NCBI GenBank assembly: GCA_030597775.1
Contig: JAUVRF010000016.1
Span: 1 to 12,851, forward strand
Direction of reading: 5' to 3'
DNA: 12,851 nucleotides
Source of the DNA: Methanobacteriota archaeon
Lineage (GTDB): Archaea; Thermoplasmatota; DTKX01; GCA-020343715
A model generated the notes under the pieces. The model did not search any database. It worked only from the letters and a program-made list of their open reading frames with translations, and was not told where the DNA came from. A program made the translations under genes and the position numbers. Shown here piece by piece: positions 1-6,895 of the stretch; within the stretch, counting starts at the first letter, position 1, and each line of letters opens with the position of its first letter.

Positions 1-35
1 AACTTGCGCTCTAGTGGCCCGATTATGACCCTGGC

Positions 36-45
36 CATATATAAG
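36..45 (+). promoter_or_regulatory. TATA box for the HD-domain gene
   Basis: The sequence CATATATAAG, preceded by CTGGC, is a good archaeal TATA box in a GC-rich setting. Transcription would be expected to begin about 25 nt downstream, near 65-70. This rules out a TTG codon at 47 as the start of the HD protein and favours an internal start. Assigned by pattern and spacing only. Confidence 0.6.
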
Positions 46-69
46 CTTGTTCGGACAGATTTCGAACGT

Positions 70-129
70 ATGGCTGCCTGGCTCATCCCGTTCTCCTCCT
101 GTACGGGAATGGTGCAAAAGGGTCAATAG
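70..129 (+). other. possible 19-codon leader ORF ahead of the HD gene
   Basis: An ATG at 70 lies almost exactly where transcription from the TATA box at 36-45 should begin. It opens a 19-codon frame (MAAWLIPFSSCTGMVQKGQ) that ends at TAG 127-129, 22 nt before the preferred GTG start of the HD protein. It is in a different frame from that gene. It could be a leaderless mini-ORF or chance; nothing in the peptide is recognisable. Confidence 0.2.
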
Positions 130-151
130 GCCGAAAGCGGCTCTCTCCCCC

Positions 152-814
152 GTGGATAGCGTGGCGGACGACCCGAGAGTTGTGTTCTGTCGAGAAGTTG
201 CAGAGGCCCAGGGCCCGACCACGCCCTCCCACGACCTCGACCACGTCAGGAGGGTCGTGACACTGTCACTGCACATCGCACGGGTGGAGGGTGCCGACGA
301 GGTCACGGTGGCCTGCTCCGCATGGCTCCACGACATGGAACGCCGTCGCGAGGACGCCGGTGGCGAGGACCACGCGGTGGCGGGTGCCCGATCCGCCAGG
401 GAGGTCCTTCACGGCTCGGGTCTGTTCGGTCAGGGGGAGGTCGAGGCGATCGCGGACTCCATAGCCTCCCACAGGTTCAGGTCGGGACCCTCCCCCGCCT
501 CGATGGAGGCCAGGTGCCTGTATGACGCAGACAAGCTGGATGCCCTTGGAGCTGTGGGTGTTGGCCGTGCGTACATGATGGCCGGGGAGCACGGTCAGCG
601 GCTCCACAGCGATGTGGACGGGGATGCCTCGGCAAGGCACGTGGGCGAGATCGACCACTCCAGGTACTCACCGGTGGAGGAGTACACGGTGAAGTTACGT
701 CACCTTCCACAGCGGATGACCACCGACGAGGGTAGGCGCCTGGCGGAACGGAGGGCGGCCTTCATGTCATCGTTCTTCGAGGAGCTGGAGGCTGAGGTCG
801 GGGGGGAGAGATAG
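152..814 (+). CDS. HD-domain phosphohydrolase, YedJ-like
   Basis: A 220-aa soluble protein of the HD metal-dependent phosphohydrolase superfamily, probably hydrolysing a phosphate ester or nucleotide; the substrate is unknown. Numbering from the GTG at 152, the metal-site residues are all visible: H27 and H31 (SHDLDHVRRV), the H60-D61 pair (AWLHDMERR), H74 (GEDHAVAGAR), H107 (IASHRF) and D126 in DADKLDALGAVG. The DADKLDALGA motif and the total length fit YedJ-type HD proteins. The frame stays open upstream to a TTG at 47, but the TATA box at 36-45 makes that start unlikely. GTG 152 is preferred and GTG 161 is possible; no clear Shine-Dalgarno sequence decides between them. The stop codon lies 4 bp from the end of the convergent gene. 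Cytoplasmic, since no signal peptide or membrane helix is seen. Confidence 0.88.
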   Translation: MDSVADDPRVVFCREVAEAQGPTTPSHDLDHVRRVVTLSLHIARVEGADEVTVACSAWLHDMERRREDAGGEDHAVAGARSAREVLHGSGLFGQGEVEAIADSIASHRFRSGPSPASMEARCLYDADKLDALGAVGVGRAYMMAGEHGQRLHSDVDGDASARHVGEIDHSRYSPVEEYTVKLRHLPQRMTTDEGRRLAERRAAFMSSFFEELEAEVGGER

Positions 815-818
815 CCCC

Positions 819-1208
819 TCACACGAACACGGCTCTGGCACGAGCCTCCTCCAGCCCGTCCATGTATACCTTGGTCAGCACACCCTCGTCCTCCTCCAGG
901 ATCCCGTACGACTCGAAGTCATCACGGTTCTGGTGGAGATAGACCTTGGCGTCGTGGGCCTGCACCTCTACCACGGTGAAGCGCACGTCCCCCCTGGACT
1001 CCATCTCCATCTCGAAGATGCGGTCGTTGGAATAGGCGAACAGCAGGTCCCAGAAATCCTCTGGCCTTTCCATCCGCTTCAGCGCGTCCATCACCTCCGG
1101 GGTCCCGACCCTGCCCGTGACGCCCTCGGCCGTGGTGATGGTGTCGATCTTGAGCATTGCAGAGAGGACCAGCATCGAGTCCCGCCGGGATAGGCCATCG
1201 GGCAGCAT
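819..1208 (-). CDS. small hypothetical protein
   Basis: A protein of about 129 aa that I do not recognise. It has no signal peptide or membrane segment. It begins with a short helical-looking stretch (SRRDSMLVLSAMLKID), continues with a region rich in Asp, Glu and Met, and ends in a mixed segment with predicted strands (VRFTVVEVQAHDAKVYLH). The frame can be opened at an ATG at 1226, but the TATA box at 1229-1236 on this strand is only a few bases upstream, so transcription should begin near 1206. An ATG at 1208 would then be leaderless; ATG 1175, with a weak GGCGGGA ahead of it, would give 118 aa. Convergent with the HD gene (4-bp gap) and divergent from the GvpD-like ATPase. Coding is supported by frame length, promoter placement and codon-like composition, not by homology. 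Confidence 0.65.
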   Translation of the reverse strand: MLPDGLSRRDSMLVLSAMLKIDTITTAEGVTGRVGTPEVMDALKRMERPEDFWDLLFAYSNDRIFEMEMESRGDVRFTVVEVQAHDAKVYLHQNRDDFESYGILEEDEGVLTKVYMDGLEEARARAVFV

Positions 1209-1228
1209 CGCTCCAGGATGCCCCATCC

Positions 1229-1236
1229 AATATATG
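1229..1236 (-). promoter_or_regulatory. TATA box for the small hypothetical gene
   Basis: Read on the minus strand, CATATATT follows GGGT and lies about 24 nt before the ATG at 1208. That spacing suits a leaderless transcript. It is one half of the divergent promoter region shared with the ATPase gene. Confidence 0.5.
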
Positions 1237-1309
1237 ACCCTTTCTCATCGACCAGGGGTCGGGCCAGCCGGGGCCACAAGTTGCAAAAATGAGAACTGGG
1301 AGTCAACGG

Positions 1310-1317
1310 TTATATAC
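1310..1317 (+). promoter_or_regulatory. TATA box for the GvpD/KaiC-like ATPase gene
   Basis: TTATATAC, preceded by CAACGG, is the only AT-rich promoter-like element before the ATPase gene. Transcription would start near 1340 and leave a leader of about 60 nt. A GGAG at 1393-1396 could serve the GTG start at 1401. Confidence 0.5.
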
Positions 1318-1400
1318 GCCCCGGGCGGTCGATTCCGTGCCCTCGGGCCAGCGAAGTCTGGAGAGGGCATGCAGTAAGGGTTCCCGCGGGGTGGAGCAAG

Positions 1401-3071
1401 GTGGCTGGCGACGAGGAGATGGCATATACGGGACTTCCAGAGGAGATCCACAGGTTCTTCACCAATCCCGGAGGTCACTCCCTGATCGTCAAGGGCAAGG
1501 CCGGAACTGGAAAGACCACCCTGGTCCTTCAGATGCTGGAGGAGATCTTCAGCGGCCTTGACAACTTCTACCTGTCCTCCCGTGTGTCGGACACCTCCCT
1601 CTACAAGCAGTTCCCGTGGTTGCTCTCCAAGGAGCGGAACGAGCGGCTCATCCACGCATCCAAGCGTTTCCTCGAGACCCTGGACCGGACCAAGGAGGAG
1701 GAGGAGGAGGAGGAGATGGTCGAGGTGGTGGAGGCCGCCGACGAGGACGCCCTCCTCATGACGGCCCCCGTCGTGCCTGACGAGGTCCGTTCCGCCAAGG
1801 CCCTGCTCAAGGAGTTCCGGATCCTCAACGGCAGCTTCCCCGTGTCCGTGGACCGGACGGAGCTGTCCCGTGTGGAGGGCATGTTCGAGCCCCCGGAGAT
1901 CGAGACGATGGACGGGGATGGCGAGGGCTTCACCCAGTTCCACAACCTGGTCGTGGACTTCGACTCGGACCTTCCGGAGATCGAGCGCATCTACGAGAGG
2001 GTCGAATCCCAGTTACCCAAGCAGATCTGCGTCGCCATCGACAGCATCGAAGCGCTGTCGGAGAAGTACGGCATCCCAGAGAGGCGTATCATCACCATGC
2101 TCCACAAGGACCTGGTGGAGAACACCAACACCTACCTCGTGATAGTGCTGGAGAAGCACAAGAACCTGGAACTGGACTACTACGTCGACGGAGTGGTCCT
2201 CCTGGACAACGCCGAGGTCGATGGACGGGCCTACCGCGAGGTCATCATCCAGAAGCTGCGCGGCTGCGAGACGCACCATCACAGATACCTCTACTCCCTC
2301 GCCAACGGCCGCATGAAGGCCTTCGGACCTTACAGCTTCCGTTTCCCAGAGGGAGGCACCTCCTGGTCCGCTCCCGAGGGGAAGGTGCCCGGCAGGTTCC
2401 CGACGGGCTCTACCCAGTTGGACGCCCTCTTGGGAGGGGGACTGATGGAGGGGGCCGTGAACCTGCTGGAGGTGGACAAGGCCGTGCCCTCCGAAGCTGT
2501 CCTACTGTTCTGCCTCGGCCCGGTCCTGAACGCTGTCACGGGAGGTCATGCCGTCTCATGGCTTCCGTCCCGGGAGTTCGCGCCCTCCATGTTGCCCCCT
2601 CTCGTCAACCGGTACCTCGAGGGTGATGAGGCCAAGGGCAGGCTGAGGATCGTGGACCTCTATCCCACCGACCTGGACACCTCCGACCCCTACCAGCTGG
2701 GTGTGGAGGGTGAACCCATCGGCAACTACCTCAAGTGGGACATCATGCGCTTCAATTACAAGAAGGTCAGTCCGCCCTGCCTCAACATCATGAGCTACGA
2801 CGCCCTCGAGTCCGTTTCGGGAAGGATAGTCGACGACATGCGCGATTACTACACCGACCTGCGCCAGAGCGGCAACGTGGACCTGACCATCGCCAGGGCC
2901 TCGGTGAGGTCCACTGACAGGATCGCTGACATTGCCCAGATCCACATGAAGCTCAGCAAGCTCCATGGCGCCCTGGTCCTCTACTGCGAGCGTCCCCACA
3001 CCGAGCTCCTGCACTTCTCCATGGACACATCAGAGGGCGTACCCCGCCTCTCCCTCACCCCTATCGTCTGA
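1401..3071 (+). CDS. GvpD/KaiC-like P-loop ATPase with two RecA-type domains
   Basis: A 556-aa cytoplasmic protein of the KaiC/RadA-like ATPase group, closest in layout to proteins annotated as GvpD P-loop proteins in archaea. Domain 1 (about 8-310) has a complete Walker A, GKAGTGKTT at 32-40, a Walker B-like strand ICVAIDSIEAL at 209-219, and the KaiC-type ending with DGVVLL and QKLRGCETHHHRY. An acidic insertion (KEEEEEEE, near 98-105) and a further charged stretch sit inside it. Domain 2 (about 328-556) keeps the domain entry FPTGSTQLDALLGGGL but the P-loop that should follow is replaced by NLLEVDKAVPSEA, so it probably does not hydrolyse ATP. GvpD represses gas-vesicle genes in haloarchaea; no gas-vesicle gene is present here, so a broader regulatory or switch role is inferred. 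Start: GTG 1401 after GGAG; ATG 1419 is an alternative. Confidence 0.85.
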   Translation: MAGDEEMAYTGLPEEIHRFFTNPGGHSLIVKGKAGTGKTTLVLQMLEEIFSGLDNFYLSSRVSDTSLYKQFPWLLSKERNERLIHASKRFLETLDRTKEEEEEEEMVEVVEAADEDALLMTAPVVPDEVRSAKALLKEFRILNGSFPVSVDRTELSRVEGMFEPPEIETMDGDGEGFTQFHNLVVDFDSDLPEIERIYERVESQLPKQICVAIDSIEALSEKYGIPERRIITMLHKDLVENTNTYLVIVLEKHKNLELDYYVDGVVLLDNAEVDGRAYREVIIQKLRGCETHHHRYLYSLANGRMKAFGPYSFRFPEGGTSWSAPEGKVPGRFPTGSTQLDALLGGGLMEGAVNLLEVDKAVPSEAVLLFCLGPVLNAVTGGHAVSWLPSREFAPSMLPPLVNRYLEGDEAKGRLRIVDLYPTDLDTSDPYQLGVEGEPIGNYLKWDIMRFNYKKVSPPCLNIMSYDALESVSGRIVDDMRDYYTDLRQSGNVDLTIARASVRSTDRIADIAQIHMKLSKLHGALVLYCERPHTELLHFSMDTSEGVPRLSLTPIV

Positions 3072-3108
3072 TGGGGAGGATGGGGAAGGTCTCAGGTTCT
3101 CACTTTCC

Positions 3109-4662
3109 TCAGCTTCTCAAGACACCAGTGGTCCCGCAGTGCGGGCACTGGACCTCGAGGGGTCGGGGCTGCAGGGGCACCTTGAACACACCACCGCACT
3201 TGCAGCGCATGCTCTTCTCCGCCTCCTGGGGCAGGACATGCTGTGCCGTGGGCGTTGTGGGCATCACCGGGGCCTGTGCGGGGACCTGTGCAGGTGCGGG
3301 TGCAGGTGCCTGTGCAGGTGCGGGTGCGGGTGCGGGTGGAAGTGCCTGTGCAGGTGCAGGTGCAGGTGCAGGTGCAGGTGCCTGTGCAGGTGCCGGTCGG
3401 GGTGGGGCCACGTACCCCGTTGCAGGGACCTTCACCACCCGTTGGGGAGCCGCTGCGGCGGGGCCAGGCATGACGACGGGTCGGAGTGCGACCTCCTCGT
3501 CCTGCCATTGCGCGTCATCCGGCACGGCCAGGATTATGTCCTCGGAGGGTGGGGCCTCTATCCGGGCGGGACCCGCCTCGCCGATGATGGGCGCGGCCCG
3601 CACGTCGGGATGTCGCAACGCATCGTTGCCGTTGACGGGGTCCGTCGCAACATATGCAGGCCCTAGGTCGATGCCCTCCGTCGGTTGGGCCATCTCCTTC
3701 CAGTCCTTGGCGTAGATCTGGTGGCCGAAGAAGTAGGACATGCCGACCATTGCGAAGCCGAAGACCCAGACCAGGACCGCCGCGCCACCCAGCAGGTAGA
3801 ACAGCCAGAAGACGACGACGGCCATGAGGATCGCGATGTGGAGCTGGCGTACCCGCTCCTTCTTGTTGGCCCTGGCCAGGTTCTTGGGGAGCTTGATCGC
3901 CAGATAGGTGATGATGAGGGTGAACACCATGAGGATAAGGGGGTTACCGACGGTGCTGGAGTGGTCGTAGGACATCCTGGAGACGGGAGCGCTGGAAACG
4001 GTGTAGCTGTTCGAGAAGGTGATCACCGCGCTCATGGGCGCTCGCATGTTGAGCAACGTGCCCTCGTCCTTGACCTCGGTGGCGTACGAGCCCAGTCCCG
4101 CGGACACGATGTAGGTCTTCTCGGCAATGGTCAGGGTGGGTGGGATGGCGTCGTACGAGCCGTAGAGGACCATAAGGGGCTCTAGCCCGCTCACGTTGAA
4201 CTCCATCTTGTCGTACTGGATGTGTCCTCGGAAGGTTATGTGGATGTACAGCTCGTCCGTGTCGTTGACATCCGAGCCGATCAGCCCAAGATGCTCGTCC
4301 ACGTCCACATTGTCCAGCTTGATGCCACGGAGCACTATCTGGCGCTTGGTGAGGATGTCGTCCAGGTTGCGCATGTACTGCTCGCCCTCGGCCTGGTCGA
4401 TGAGACCATCGCCGTCGGCGGTGGCCGTCTCGAAGGGGAACTTGATGCTGGGGTCGTCGATCATGCCTCGCAGCTCGGACGCGGCCTGGCCGTGGAGACG
4501 GTACTCGATGTATCCACCACCGTTCTTGAAGAAGGTAAGGAAGGTGGTGCTCATCTCCACGTCCTCGGCGGCCGCCTCGCCACCGGCCAGGCATGGTACC
4601 GCCAGGAGGAGCAGGACGAGCAACGCCAAGCGGGCGCGCCTCCCGTCGTGGTGCATCCTCAT
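3109..4662 (-). CDS. membrane protein with Pro-Ala linker and C-terminal zinc ribbon
   Basis: A 517-aa membrane protein of unknown function. An N-terminal signal peptide (RLALLVLLLLAVPCLAG, about 10-27) is followed by an exported beta-rich domain to about residue 235. That domain contains an EF-hand-like loop, TADGDGLIDQAE at 81-92, with Thr in place of Asp at position 1. Three transmembrane helices follow (about 241-258, 274-292 and 293-313). The polar region after them contains a Pro-Ala-Gln linker at about 420-468 and ends in a zinc ribbon with CxC at 487-489 and CPHC at 506-509. With a cleaved signal peptide and three helices, the zinc ribbon should face the cytoplasm. It could thus couple an outside sensor domain to an inside partner; that is inference. 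ATG 4662 lies about 30 nt from a strong TATA box. The 3' end converges on the ATPase gene 37 bp away. Confidence 0.85.
   Translation of the reverse strand: MRMHHDGRRARLALLVLLLLAVPCLAGGEAAAEDVEMSTTFLTFFKNGGGYIEYRLHGQAASELRGMIDDPSIKFPFETATADGDGLIDQAEGEQYMRNLDDILTKRQIVLRGIKLDNVDVDEHLGLIGSDVNDTDELYIHITFRGHIQYDKMEFNVSGLEPLMVLYGSYDAIPPTLTIAEKTYIVSAGLGSYATEVKDEGTLLNMRAPMSAVITFSNSYTVSSAPVSRMSYDHSSTVGNPLILMVFTLIITYLAIKLPKNLARANKKERVRQLHIAILMAVVVFWLFYLLGGAAVLVWVFGFAMVGMSYFFGHQIYAKDWKEMAQPTEGIDLGPAYVATDPVNGNDALRHPDVRAAPIIGEAGPARIEAPPSEDIILAVPDDAQWQDEEVALRPVVMPGPAAAAPQRVVKVPATGYVAPPRPAPAQAPAPAPAPAPAQALPPAPAPAPAQAPAPAPAQVPAQAPVMPTTPTAQHVLPQEAEKSMRCKCGGVFKVPLQPRPLEVQCPHCGTTGVLRS
3284..3400 (+). repeat. imperfect GGTGCA/GGTGCG hexamer tandem repeat within a CDS
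   Basis: Hexamers of the type GGTGCA, GGTGCG and CCTGTG run in imperfect tandem. On the minus strand they encode the Pro-Ala/Gln-Ala linker of the zinc-ribbon membrane protein. The array is compositionally simple and prone to copy-number change by slippage; multiples of 6 bp preserve the frame. Confidence 0.85.
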
Positions 4663-4685
4663 CGATTATTCCAGGGTAACAACCG

Positions 4686-4703
4686 CCTTATATAGGTTGC
4701 CTG
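4686..4703 (-). promoter_or_regulatory. promoter of the zinc-ribbon membrane protein gene, shared 18-bp element
   Basis: On the minus strand the element reads CAGGCAACCTATATAAGG, combining a TATA box with upstream CAGGCAACC. The TATA centre is about 30 nt from the ATG at 4662, which suits a very short leader. The same 18-bp element, with two differences in the A/T core, lies in front of the heme operon at 11832-11849. Confidence 0.7.
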
Positions 4704-4738
4704 GCGGTTCTCAAGGCTGATTTGGGGCGGGTCCATCC

Positions 4739-6895
4739 TCAATGGGTCCTTCGCCGGCGATGGATACCAGCAAGCCCAGCCGCGCAGAGGATGGCCATCG
4801 CGCAGACGATGACGCCCGCACCGGGCACCTCTCCCTGGTCCCCGGGTATGTGCTCGGCCGGGTCCCTCAAGGGGACGCGGGATGGAAGGACCTCCACCTG
4901 CCAGGTGGCGAGTGTGCGAGCACCCTGGTCGTCGATCACCTCCAGGGTCACGTTCCATGTGCCCTCTCCCGTGAAGATGACGTCCACGGTCCTGCCGTGG
5001 ACCACACCCTGGCTGTAGTCCCATATGTAGTCCACGATGGACCCGTCGGGGTCCTCGGACAGGTGGGCCGACAACCTTGTGGGCTCCAGGGCGTTCACGG
5101 TGGCGGGCACGGTGCCCTTCGCCAAAGGAGGTGCGTTGACCCTCACGTATGTGACGTCCTGGTCCAGCAGGCCCCATGGGTCCATCACCACCAGGAGGAC
5201 CATGTACACCCCCGGCTCGTTGAACACGTGGAGGGACACACGGTCCATGTGGGACGGGTTCACGTCCCCTGGCAGGAGCCAGAGGAACTCTATGAAGCCC
5301 CCGTCGGGGTCGTACGATGCGGAGCCGTTCAGCTCGGCGGGCTCGCCCACCAGGACGGTGACGTTCCTGCCCGCGTCGGCCCGCGGGGGTCTGTTGATCT
5401 TGACCCATACCTCCAGGTCATAGAGGCGCAACCATCCTGGATTCTTGGCACGAGCTTCCATGTGCACTACCAATTCCCCGAAGCGGGCCTCGCTCTTGTG
5501 CCTCTCGATGTAGTTCGAAAGGCCTACCAGGAGGTCGAAACCACCTCCCTCGCTCCCGCGGGGGAGGTCTTGGACGTTCTCCCTTCCGCCGGGTCCGAAG
5601 CCCAGTTCGATATCGTCGGCGAGGTCCCTGGGAATGGCGATGGACAGGGTGGGGGGCATCTGACAGAGGGCCAGCAGGGTATCGTCCTCGCCCAACGCCC
5701 CCCGCAGGAACCCAAGGGCAACGGGTCGACCGGCCACGGGCACGTCGATGGGTATCGTGTGCCTCAGGTCCCCTCCGGCCAGGTAGACCATCAGGTTGTC
5801 CGAGCCCGAGCATGCTGTCACCAGGTCCATGTTATTGTCATCGACCCGGTTGACCTGGAGGGCCCGCACGTCCCTGGGCGCCCTGCCCACTTCCAGGATC
5901 TCCGATGTCTCAAAGCTTCCATCGGAGCGCTGGGTGAACACGTAGAGGCGATCATCTCCCGCGCAGATGGCCGTGACGTCGGCAAGGGAATCCCCGTTCA
6001 CACGACGCACATCCACGTCCACAAGACCGGGTCCGGTGGCAAGGGTGGTGGTGTTGGAGAAGTTGCCATTTCCCTCGTTGTACATTATCGCAATGGTGTC
6101 ATTACGGGATTCTGCGATCACCAGATCATTGTCAAGGTCCTCGTCCATGTCCCAGATGGAGATGGCGATCGGTCCTCGGCCCACCTCGACCCGCTTGGGA
6201 TAGAAGGTCATGTCGCCCCTTCCCTGTAGGATCGTCAGGCTGGAACCCCCCGTGTTGGCCACCACGATGTCCCGCTTGAAATCCGGATTGAGGTCCTGGG
6301 CAGCCAGAGCACTGGGTCGCGGGCCCACAGGGATGATCACGGGTTCTGCGAAGGTGAAGAAGGTGAGGGCCTCGAACACATAGACCTTTCCCTCGGAACC
6401 GCTGGCGACGATGATGTCCTTGTCGTTGTCCCGGTCCAGATCGTCCACGATAACGGCCATGACGTCGGGCACATCCATCGACCATTGGGTGACGAGCCTG
6501 ACCGGGTCCTCCTCGAGGATCACAACATCCACCCGACCCTCCTCCTGATACCCGATGACGAGGTCATCGTAGAACCTGTCATGGTCCAGGTCGCCGCACC
6601 ACATGGCCTTGGGAGTGGCGTCCAGGAGAAGGTCGATGACCTCGTAGCGCACCCGCGAGACGTTGATGGATGCCTGCAGGACCTGGGCCCCCGCGGGGAT
6701 GAGCAGTTCCGCCTCCAGGTTGGAGAACTGGTTGGCCTCCCCGATCAGCTCCACCGAACCGTCGGAGAAGGTGTCGATGTGGACCTGGGTCGGTTTGACC
6801 GGCTCGGCGGACACCGGCTCCGCGACGGGAGGTGCAAGGCCCCCCATCAGGGTGAGGACCACCAGGATGGTCACCAGGACCGAGGAGGGCCTCAT
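4739..6895 (-). CDS. secreted FG-GAP/VCBS beta-propeller protein with two PKD domains and PGAG-type anchor
   Basis: A 718-aa surface protein, last gene of the heme operon. It has a signal peptide (RPSSVLVTILVVLTLMGGL, 2-20). At about 100-380 are six or seven FG-GAP/VCBS-type repeats with Asp-rich loops such as DLDHDRFYDDLVIG, DLDRDNDKDIIVA and DMDEDLDNDLVIA, typical of a Ca-binding beta-propeller. Two PKD domains follow at about 503-587 (SYDPDGGFIEFLW) and 588-672 (SEDPDGSIVDYIW). The C-terminus has PGAG at 691-694, a hydrophobic helix and RRRR at 713-716, resembling PGF-CTERM sorting signals. There is no heme motif. The frame extends upstream to ATG 6946, but ATG 6895 begins the signal peptide, follows a near-perfect Shine-Dalgarno sequence and overlaps the upstream stop as ATGA. 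A role in adhesion or in holding a surface complex is inferred. Confidence 0.9.
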   Translation of the reverse strand: MRPSSVLVTILVVLTLMGGLAPPVAEPVSAEPVKPTQVHIDTFSDGSVELIGEANQFSNLEAELLIPAGAQVLQASINVSRVRYEVIDLLLDATPKAMWCGDLDHDRFYDDLVIGYQEEGRVDVVILEEDPVRLVTQWSMDVPDVMAVIVDDLDRDNDKDIIVASGSEGKVYVFEALTFFTFAEPVIIPVGPRPSALAAQDLNPDFKRDIVVANTGGSSLTILQGRGDMTFYPKRVEVGRGPIAISIWDMDEDLDNDLVIAESRNDTIAIMYNEGNGNFSNTTTLATGPGLVDVDVRRVNGDSLADVTAICAGDDRLYVFTQRSDGSFETSEILEVGRAPRDVRALQVNRVDDNNMDLVTACSGSDNLMVYLAGGDLRHTIPIDVPVAGRPVALGFLRGALGEDDTLLALCQMPPTLSIAIPRDLADDIELGFGPGGRENVQDLPRGSEGGGFDLLVGLSNYIERHKSEARFGELVVHMEARAKNPGWLRLYDLEVWVKINRPPRADAGRNVTVLVGEPAELNGSASYDPDGGFIEFLWLLPGDVNPSHMDRVSLHVFNEPGVYMVLLVVMDPWGLLDQDVTYVRVNAPPLAKGTVPATVNALEPTRLSAHLSEDPDGSIVDYIWDYSQGVVHGRTVDVIFTGEGTWNVTLEVIDDQGARTLATWQVEVLPSRVPLRDPAEHIPGDQGEVPGAGVIVCAMAILCAAGLAGIHRRRRTH

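Noticed and set aside
1245..1943. A 232-codon minus-strand frame opposite the start of the ATPase gene
   Set aside because: It covers the Walker A coding region of a clear ATPase and contains poly-Leu from the antisense of the poly-Glu run.
1401..3071. Gas-vesicle gene cluster
   Set aside because: Only a GvpD-like ATPase is present. No GvpA, GvpF, GvpN or similar protein is encoded in the window, so the name is not taken as evidence of gas vesicles.
3284..3400. CRISPR-like or regulatory repeat array
   Set aside because: The units are contiguous hexamers with no spacers and lie inside a coding frame.
3071..3715. A plus-strand frame encoding a Gly-Ala-Cys repeat, which could look like a structural repeat protein
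   Set aside because: It is the antisense reading of the hexamer array that encodes the Pro-Ala linker on the minus strand; the minus frame continues into a zinc ribbon and membrane helices.
4742..6229. A 495-codon open frame on the plus strand opposite the propeller/PKD gene
   Set aside because: It is a mirror of a GC-rich gene whose codon use leaves few stops on the other strand. The minus-strand product has a signal peptide, repeat motifs, PKD domains and an anchor; the plus-strand product shows no domain.
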